Positions 58,164 through 64,000 of a stretch of 64,000 nt of DNA are shown here, in pieces. Origin of the DNA: Tipula vernalis (Eukaryota; Arthropoda; Insecta; Diptera; Tipulidae). Made by a program: the position numbers and the translations under genes. The stretch covers positions 51,343,389-51,407,388 of the forward strand of contig OY282558.1 of NCBI GenBank assembly GCA_958295665.1, read 5' to 3'. The notes below the pieces were generated by a model. That model searched no databases, was not told where the DNA came from, and saw nothing but the letters and a program-made list of their open reading frames with translations. Every line of letters starts with the position of its first letter. The first letter of the stretch is position 1.

Positions 58164-58224
58164 GTATATCTAATGCTTGGTTCAGAATACAAATATATCT
58201 AATGCTTGGTTCAGAATATAAATT
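58164..58224 (+). repeat. Tandem duplication of 30-31 bp in the 3' flank of the MICU-like gene
   Basis: ATATCTAATGCTTGGTTCAG and the following AATA(C/T)AAAT occur twice in a row. The second copy carries the second AATAAA signal just beyond it. Confidence 0.85.
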
Positions 58225-58234
58225 AATAAACTAA

Positions 58235-60229
58235 ATTATTTCGGACAAGTAAATGTTTCCTGATATTTAGCCTGAAAATACTAATGTTAGAATAGAAAAA
58301 TTTGCGATTGTAGTATTTTGTTTTGTTTGTGATTATTTTTAAACCCGCCTTCTTAATTGCAAGTGGGTGTGCTGCACGGAATCCGAATTTGTATTAATTG
58401 AAAAAAATTAGTGCTAGCCCAGGAACCAAGAAAATGGAATTTTGTAGTCAGCATATTAGCCAGTACTATAGCTATGCGTAAAACGGATCTAAAGGTAATA
58501 TTTTTGCATACTCGTTTTGGCTACTTTTGAGGAAGTATGTTAAAAGTAAATTGCAAAAGAAAACTAGCACTGCAATTTAATAAATTCGATTTGACTTAGC
58601 TCGTTCAAGTAGCTAGGGTATTATAAATCAGGGAAACCTTTGAATTTAAGAGTGGAGCTTTTCAAATCGTTAGAACCGAATTTGTGCTAATTAGTGCTAA
58701 TTGGAAAAATTAGTGTTAGTCAAGAAACATAAAGAAAAATGAAAAAATTATTATCAAATTACACCTGAAAGACGATTTTGATCGTATATTGAGACGTAGA
58801 GATTGCGATTTGCATGCAAATAATACAAACGTATACAACAGTAAACTGAGTTCTTGTTTAGTTTTATTTTAGATCTAGTATGGAGAGACCAATATCCTAC
58901 TAGACCACAATTCTACTTAGATCCTTAGCTTTGGTAGTAAGCATAATATTTTAAATTAGCAACAAAATATAAATTTCGGCAATTTTTAATAATAAAACGA
59001 TGAAAATTGAAAATTAATCAATAACACTATCACCGTTGTGTCTGAATCAATTAAAATTACCCGACCAAACAGTCAAGCGGCGATGTCTGAATTTGGGTTC
59101 AAATACCACAAGGGAATCAAAAGAGATTGTTCATTATTTGGATAAAGTATCGTTTGGTCTGGATAACTGCAAATAGATTCGTATTTATGCTTATTAGCTC
59201 ACATTGGAAAAAAATTAGTATTAGTCCAGGAACAACTAGATTCGAACCGTATGAAAAGTTTCAATCTTAAATTCAAAAGATTGCCTGGTGCAGTTATCCA
59301 CACATTAATTAACTATTGAAAACAAGATTGAATGAATCAGTACACATGGAATACGATTATCTAGGATGTTTACTAATCAAATATCCCGGTAAATCGAATT
59401 TTTCGTTGTTACAGAATAAAAACACGAACATTTGAACGGATAGTCGGGTTTCAAATGTATTTTTTTGTTTTGTGCTTTAGCTTGCATTTAGGCGAGTTTC
59501 TTGTCCATATTAAACCTTCAACATTTAGGGGTATTAACGACAAATGGAATATAAGCGTGTTTTCATGAATAAAGGAAAGAATTGGAATGCGACGTGTAAA
59601 GAGTTACATATGTATGTGTCTTTTTCAATATCAAAAGAAACTTTTGAATAATTGAATAAGGTATTCAAGGTGAAGCAAAAAAATTAATTTAACTTTAATT
59701 AGAAGAAATTCAATTAGATTTAAAAATTAATTTCAATCGGAATTCAAATCGCAATTGATGATCAATTCACAGACTTGTAGGTTATTGTCTCCATTGTCCC
59801 TATAATTATTTCCAGAAGGCCCTAGAACTTCTTCAGATCATTATTCAATTAAAATCCATCATAAAATTGTAGCGTTACGAGGCATCATTTATGAGAAAAA
59901 CTCAAAGGTTACACGTACAATTTCCGATCCATTTCATGGCTGACGTCAAATACAGCCGCTATTCCAGAATATTACATATAACTATATAAAAATATAAAAA
60001 AGAGGATTTGGTGAATTTTATAATTCGCTAAGTCAATGCGTTCTTGCCTCATACGTAATGTATGAAGTTAGAATTGTATTTTTGTAGTTTGGTCGTAGCT
60101 ACCTGATGAGTAGACCGAACTTTTTGTTTGTACGAACTTACCAGTACGAAACCAAACTACCACAGACAAAGCCCATGGAAAGTTTTCATTTTTTGGAGTC
60201 GATACACTTTTTATTGACCTCGGGTTAAA
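58235..60229. other. AT-rich non-coding stretch
   Basis: No gene recognised. Imperfect repeats of the phrase GAA(A)AAAATTAGTGTTAGTC(C)AGGAAC appear near 58400, 58700 and 59210, the only internal structure noted. Confidence 0.5.
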
Positions 60230-60395
60230 GGACGGGTGGGATTTTGATATTTCTACTTTTTCTGGTATATCTACATATTTATAAATGATCGGCCTCTTCA
60301 TTTTTTCTGATTAACAAGTCGAAATTGTTTTGAATGCCATTATTTTTAATATATTTTGTCTATAAAAAACCGAAAAAATCTTATTAAAAAAGAGG
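60230..60395. repeat. Dispersed repeat related to the 28146-28428 hairpin
   Basis: TGAATGCCATTATTTTTAAT, ATATTTTGTCTATAAAAAAC and ATATTTCTACTTTTT match 28250-28390 in order. Only the right half of the hairpin is here; the left arm is absent. Confidence 0.75.
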
Positions 60396-62370
60396 TTAAC
60401 GAAATATTAGCATCAAATAAAGAACAAACGGAATGTGTTAACCGAATAAAGATGATAAATAATTCTCTGGAGCTACAGTACAAACAATTAGCGGCTGATG
60501 AAAAGAAATCTAACCGTGTGATATAGCATTGCACAATCCATATATCCTTCGCTCTAAATCAAAACCATCTGCCGCACCGTCAGAAGCAAAATGCCCCGGC
60601 GATCAACTTCCAGATTTGATTTGTCGACGGTACATCACTTGCGATGAATTTTACGTAATGTTTAAAACTGACCGAGATCAGTCAGTAGGAAAAACCGGAG
60701 GAAATTTAGGAAACATAATAATTTTAGATTGGAATACCATCCAAGATGAAGCGATTCATGAAACACATTTCACACTTTGATGTCGATTTTAACCCTTTGC
60801 GATTCTGATGATGTTAATGTATAGTTAAAATTTTTAATAGGTGGTCATACTGAGTTTCTTACTCGATATCCGCAATAAACGACGAATTTAAAAATTACAC
60901 CGCCGCCTAGAATTTCTTATTCGATGGTCGCTATAACGATGAAAGAATAGTCGTTTAATGTACATCTAAAAAATGTTACAGCCACATATTGTGAGACGTA
61001 TCCCGATTCCTTGAAGAACTATAATAGAAAAATCATAAAAAAAATGATTAAGAAGCGTGAAGAATTGACCGATAAATCGATACGTTTAGAGAAGAAGCGG
61101 CATGTTTTAGAAGAGGAAATAAAAACAGAGAAAAAGTGGTCCAATTAGATGTTATGGAGTTAGAGAATTCGATACAAGATATTTCAGAGGAGAGCTCAAT
61201 TCTAAGTGAGCAAATTAATGAACAGTAAGCATATCTGTTTCATACGCTGTACCAATCGAAAAAATTAAACAAAATTGAGGAGAAGGAATGCGAAGCAGCA
61301 AAAATTAAATGAAATTAATGAGCAGTTGGCACGAGAAGAGAGATTGTCAGAAACGCGTAAGATAATACGGGTTAAAACACCAATAATAGAAGATGCCCTG
61401 TAATATCCAACAAGAATGGTAGCCAAGTTTGCATCTTGCAATACTTGTTATATGAACAGCGATTTCAACGGATAAGCAATACAAACTCTTTAGTCATTTA
61501 CGTACTTTATAAAGAAAGTGTACAGGAAATACATGTCAAAGAGAACATGTGGCGAATTTAGTACGTGCTCTGTGTAGTGGAAAATATACGAAGCCCGATC
61601 CCAGAAGGATAACCTAGATACGTTTAACAACATTTATGATGATTTTGAATTTAACCTGGAACAGGACGCCAATGAATTTCTAGGTATGTTATTGGAGACT
61701 GCATGATGTTTTAAGCGTATTACAATGTACGCTGTCTAACCGTGATAGTTTCAGATACGACAATTTTAATTATAATCTCAAAGGAAACACGGTGAACACC
61801 GTCATTGGAAATTATCCGATTGCCCTAATTATCATTTTAATGGCGACCGAATTAAGGAATTCACGAGTTTTACAAATTATGTGATGCTGTTATGAAAACA
61901 GATATTGTACGACTAAAGTCTATTTTAATCTTGAGTTTTAGCCGAAAAGAACATGTCGGGAATTGAGTGGTGCCAATAAAGACTTACATAGCTACGTTGA
62001 TTTTCCCCAGAAAATTACAGAATATTCAAAACAATCACACACACGACGATGAATATAAATTGTATGCCGTTATAAACCATTACCGGAGTATAACCAAAGG
62101 TCATTTTACGGCTTCTTGTCGCAATATTTTTCTCAAAAGGGGTCGTATTGTTTTAATAATTTTAGAGTTACAAAAAAAAAAAAAATCCACTTGATACCCT
62201 TTAGTAAAGCAAATCATTACCGACCTGCCATAATTTCGCGCTATTCTAAATTGAAGGTCCAACATTATTCTCGGTTAGAGTTAAGAGAAACGATTAGAGA
62301 AACATACAGCACAACAAAGCATCGAACTTCGTCGCTAAAGAAGCCAAATTGTTTGACGTGCTGGTGAACA
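60396..62370 (+). pseudogene. Usp8: Decayed ubiquitin-specific protease copy, Usp8-like
   Basis: Broken frames in order resemble USP8/UBPY, a deubiquitinase of endosomes. A coiled-coil piece (60396-60523) precedes a rhodanese-like piece (ITCDEFYVMFKTDRD and IIILDWNTIQDEAIHETHF, 60629-60770). A second, Glu/Lys-rich coil follows (61044-61330; REELTDKSIRLEKKRHVLEE). The USP catalytic domain comes next: the Cys box near 61435 (CNTCYMNSDF), the helix with EFNLEQDANEFLGMLLETA near 61650, and the His box LYAVINHYRSITKGHFTASC near 62060-62120. The last part to 62370 is not alignable. Stops and shifts lie between all pieces and no introns are seen, so it could be a processed copy. USP is firm; Usp8 rests on the domain order. 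Confidence 0.66.
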
Positions 62371-62714
62371 TAAAAACACAAGCAGCATGAGGATGTCCTC
62401 TGCAGCAACCGTCAGCTGATCCCCACGATTTGCAAAACTCACAGCTATATTTGCAATAGAGATATCTGCGTCATCTTCCGCCTGATGTGTTGGTATGTTC
62501 AAAAATGTATAGATGTTGCTTCAGTTTGCCGATGAATTTCGATTTATTATGGGTTTTTCCGAGGAATTCGCTTTGAGAAATTGTGCACGTCATATTGCTC
62601 TACTTCGATGTTTGCTGAAAATTTAGCAGTGGCTCTTCTCTTTTGTTCTTCTCCTTTCGTGGTGGCGTAGTCCGGATAACCATCAAACACTACCGTTGTG
62701 TTTCTGTCATAATG
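62371..62714. other. Non-coding stretch between two pseudogenes
   Basis: No readable protein. It may be the decayed 3' end of the minus-strand pseudogene that follows. Confidence 0.4.
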
Positions 62715-63903
62715 TTTTAAAACTTAATCACCATAAATTTTTAGAATCGTGCCATATGTCAGAGTCTTTGGCCATACTACCACTCCATCTCTCAGATTGT
62801 CTCTTGCTTTCCTACTGCCTCGGAGCTCAACATGTTGTTCGGAAGTAATTGATGATTGTCCTGTAAAAGTTTCCATCGCGGAATGCACAAGCATGCTAAC
62901 GGGCATAGAAACAATCCTCGAGATAATCCTCCTATCGTCTTCATTGATCGCATAAGTGATTGTTCTATGCACATGTCCGTCCAAATACCGCTCCATTGCA
63001 CACTTTTTCTTCTTATCGAAAAGTATTTCTCTGAGCTTGGCTCGCAACTCCTTCATTTCCTGTAAATATAAATGAGTAGATTTGGTCTGCATCCGTATAT
63101 CATACATTGATTGAGAAACTGCATCTTTTTATTTGTTTTCGTTGAAGAGCATGCATTTCGTTTTTTATAAAGAGTTTCCGTAAATATCTTTAAAGTCGCT
63201 GGTACAAACTCTTCACCACCATTTTTGATATCATCGAATGTTGGATATACTGTTGTATCATAAATTTGGGACTGGATCTCTTCTTTGACAATTGCTGCTG
63301 CTGCTTTAACAATTCTAACGCGCTCTTCTTCAATAGAACTGCATTTGAATGAGTTCTAATTCTGCACTAACAATTCTTCGGGTAACATGTCCTTTAAAGT
63401 TAGAATTATGGTTTTGCCAAATAAGTTGGTTGCTAGCAAATTTGGTTTAAAATGATTTATAAGCAGGTTCCTCAAGTAGTAGTCACCGTATAAATCACGG
63501 AACCACCACGGAATTCCCTTTGTTTTTCATTCAGATTGCGTAATGCAAATTGCCATTCATTACTTTGTTTTATGAATGCACACATAGCTTCAAAATCTGC
63601 ATGACAGTTGTCACTTATGGGTTTTCCTCTGGACGGATTAGTGGTCACTTCTATAAATTTGCAGTCGAATTTCAGATGATATCGCGCATTTTGTGTCCAC
63701 AAATTAATTGACCCACCAATCCGTGTATTGACGATACTTTCCCATGCGTCATTGCGTTTACAACAAAGATCCAGGATAGTTTGTTGTATTTCGGTTGATT
63801 GCACAACACTAACTTGCTTGCACCGGCTTACATTCTTGGAGTCAATCTTTTGAATCACTTCGCTACAAAATAAACAATTAATTTTAAAATCAAATGATGG
63901 CAC
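62715..63903 (-). pseudogene. Dispersed arthropod gene family, copy 2 (paralogue of 29.0-30.2 kb), broken
   Basis: Minus strand. 63903-63472 is open and reads FDFKINCLFCSEVIQKIDSK, then CKRNDAWESIVNTRIGGSIN and ARYHLKFDCKF, followed by PSRGKPISDNCHADFEAM. Each piece parallels copy 1 (FDFKTKCFFC, KDEWENDVVRCICTVGG, DAIYHEDCYKR, KRKAGRPQDE). After a break, 63350-63170 reads IVKAAAAIVKEEIQSQIYDT and FVPATLKIFTETLYKKR, again parallel to copy 1 (RIVQKAAEIFLEDIESMAYD, LIPKSLRVFMDCIARKK). The 127-codon frame at 62724-63107 follows but no longer resembles copy 1. The LHAADA core is altered here. Function unknown; probably transposon-borne. Confidence 0.6.
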
Positions 63904-64000
63904 ACTTGATCTTAAAATTTTTTGCTGGGTGCAATCTGATGATGATGGTCCTGTTATGGGAAATTACCTTAAGTATCTGATATATTCATTTATATTATTT

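Overview
This is a window of AT-rich insect nuclear DNA. The evidence is eukaryotic: Ty3/gypsy LTR retrotransposons, a jockey/CR1-like LINE, a tRNA-derived SINE with a perfect 12-bp target duplication, MITEs, satellites, and one intact gene for a mitochondrial EF-hand protein of the MICU family. I cannot name the order or species. Only one host gene (MICU2/3-like, 56.8-58.1 kb) looks intact. One retrotransposon (6.7-15.0 kb) has intact gag and pol. Nearly everything else is repeat or pseudogene.

Layout. 1-1.53 kb: a satellite of about 125-130 bp units, cut by the window edge. 1.9-6.5 kb: non-coding, with one small retroposon. 6.48-17.38 kb: an old, broken Ty3/gypsy element (gag, PR, RT, RNase H, IN remnants) split by a young intact gypsy element at 6686-14974. 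17.39-22.26 kb: a third gypsy element (K02A2.6-like) with a short LTR and PBS and many frame breaks. Its pol end runs into a 2.7-kb satellite (22.2-24.95 kb). 25-29 kb: non-coding DNA and a dispersed hairpin repeat. 29.0-30.2 kb: a pseudogene of a dispersed arthropod gene family (second copy at 62.7-63.9 kb, minus strand). 30.26-35.3 kb: two minus-strand LINE copies and a SINE. 32.0-36.1 and 37.9-38.7 kb: pairs of inverted short-tandem-repeat arrays. 39.5-43.1 kb: a region peppered with TCGAGATT motifs. 43.0-44.4 kb: tandem units framed by direct repeats. 47.5-52.4 kb: a very large inverted repeat with a tandem-repeat loop and several MITEs in its right arm. 53.1-56.0 kb: a second dispersed-family pseudogene and another gypsy pol relic. 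60.4-62.4 kb: a decayed copy of a ubiquitin protease resembling Usp8.

The most striking object is the element at 6686-14974. It is flanked by the 4-bp duplication ACCC and by the two halves of an older gag gene, so it went in as one unit. Yet its two terminal blocks are not the same LTR. The left block is an inverted copy of the U5 end, a spacer, then U5. The right block is U3, a spacer, then inverted U3. Each is a near-perfect palindrome (arms about 287 and 187 bp). This is the pattern expected if the whole interior of a provirus were inverted relative to its outer LTR ends.

A second theme is inverted pairs of short GC-containing tandem arrays. One is based on AAAACGCGATA and the other on GGCCGAATGGGTCGAAA. 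They have unrelated sequences, but both mix 15- and 17-bp units and both flank an unrelated centre. They, and the 47.5-52.4 kb inverted repeat, look like foldback-type elements.
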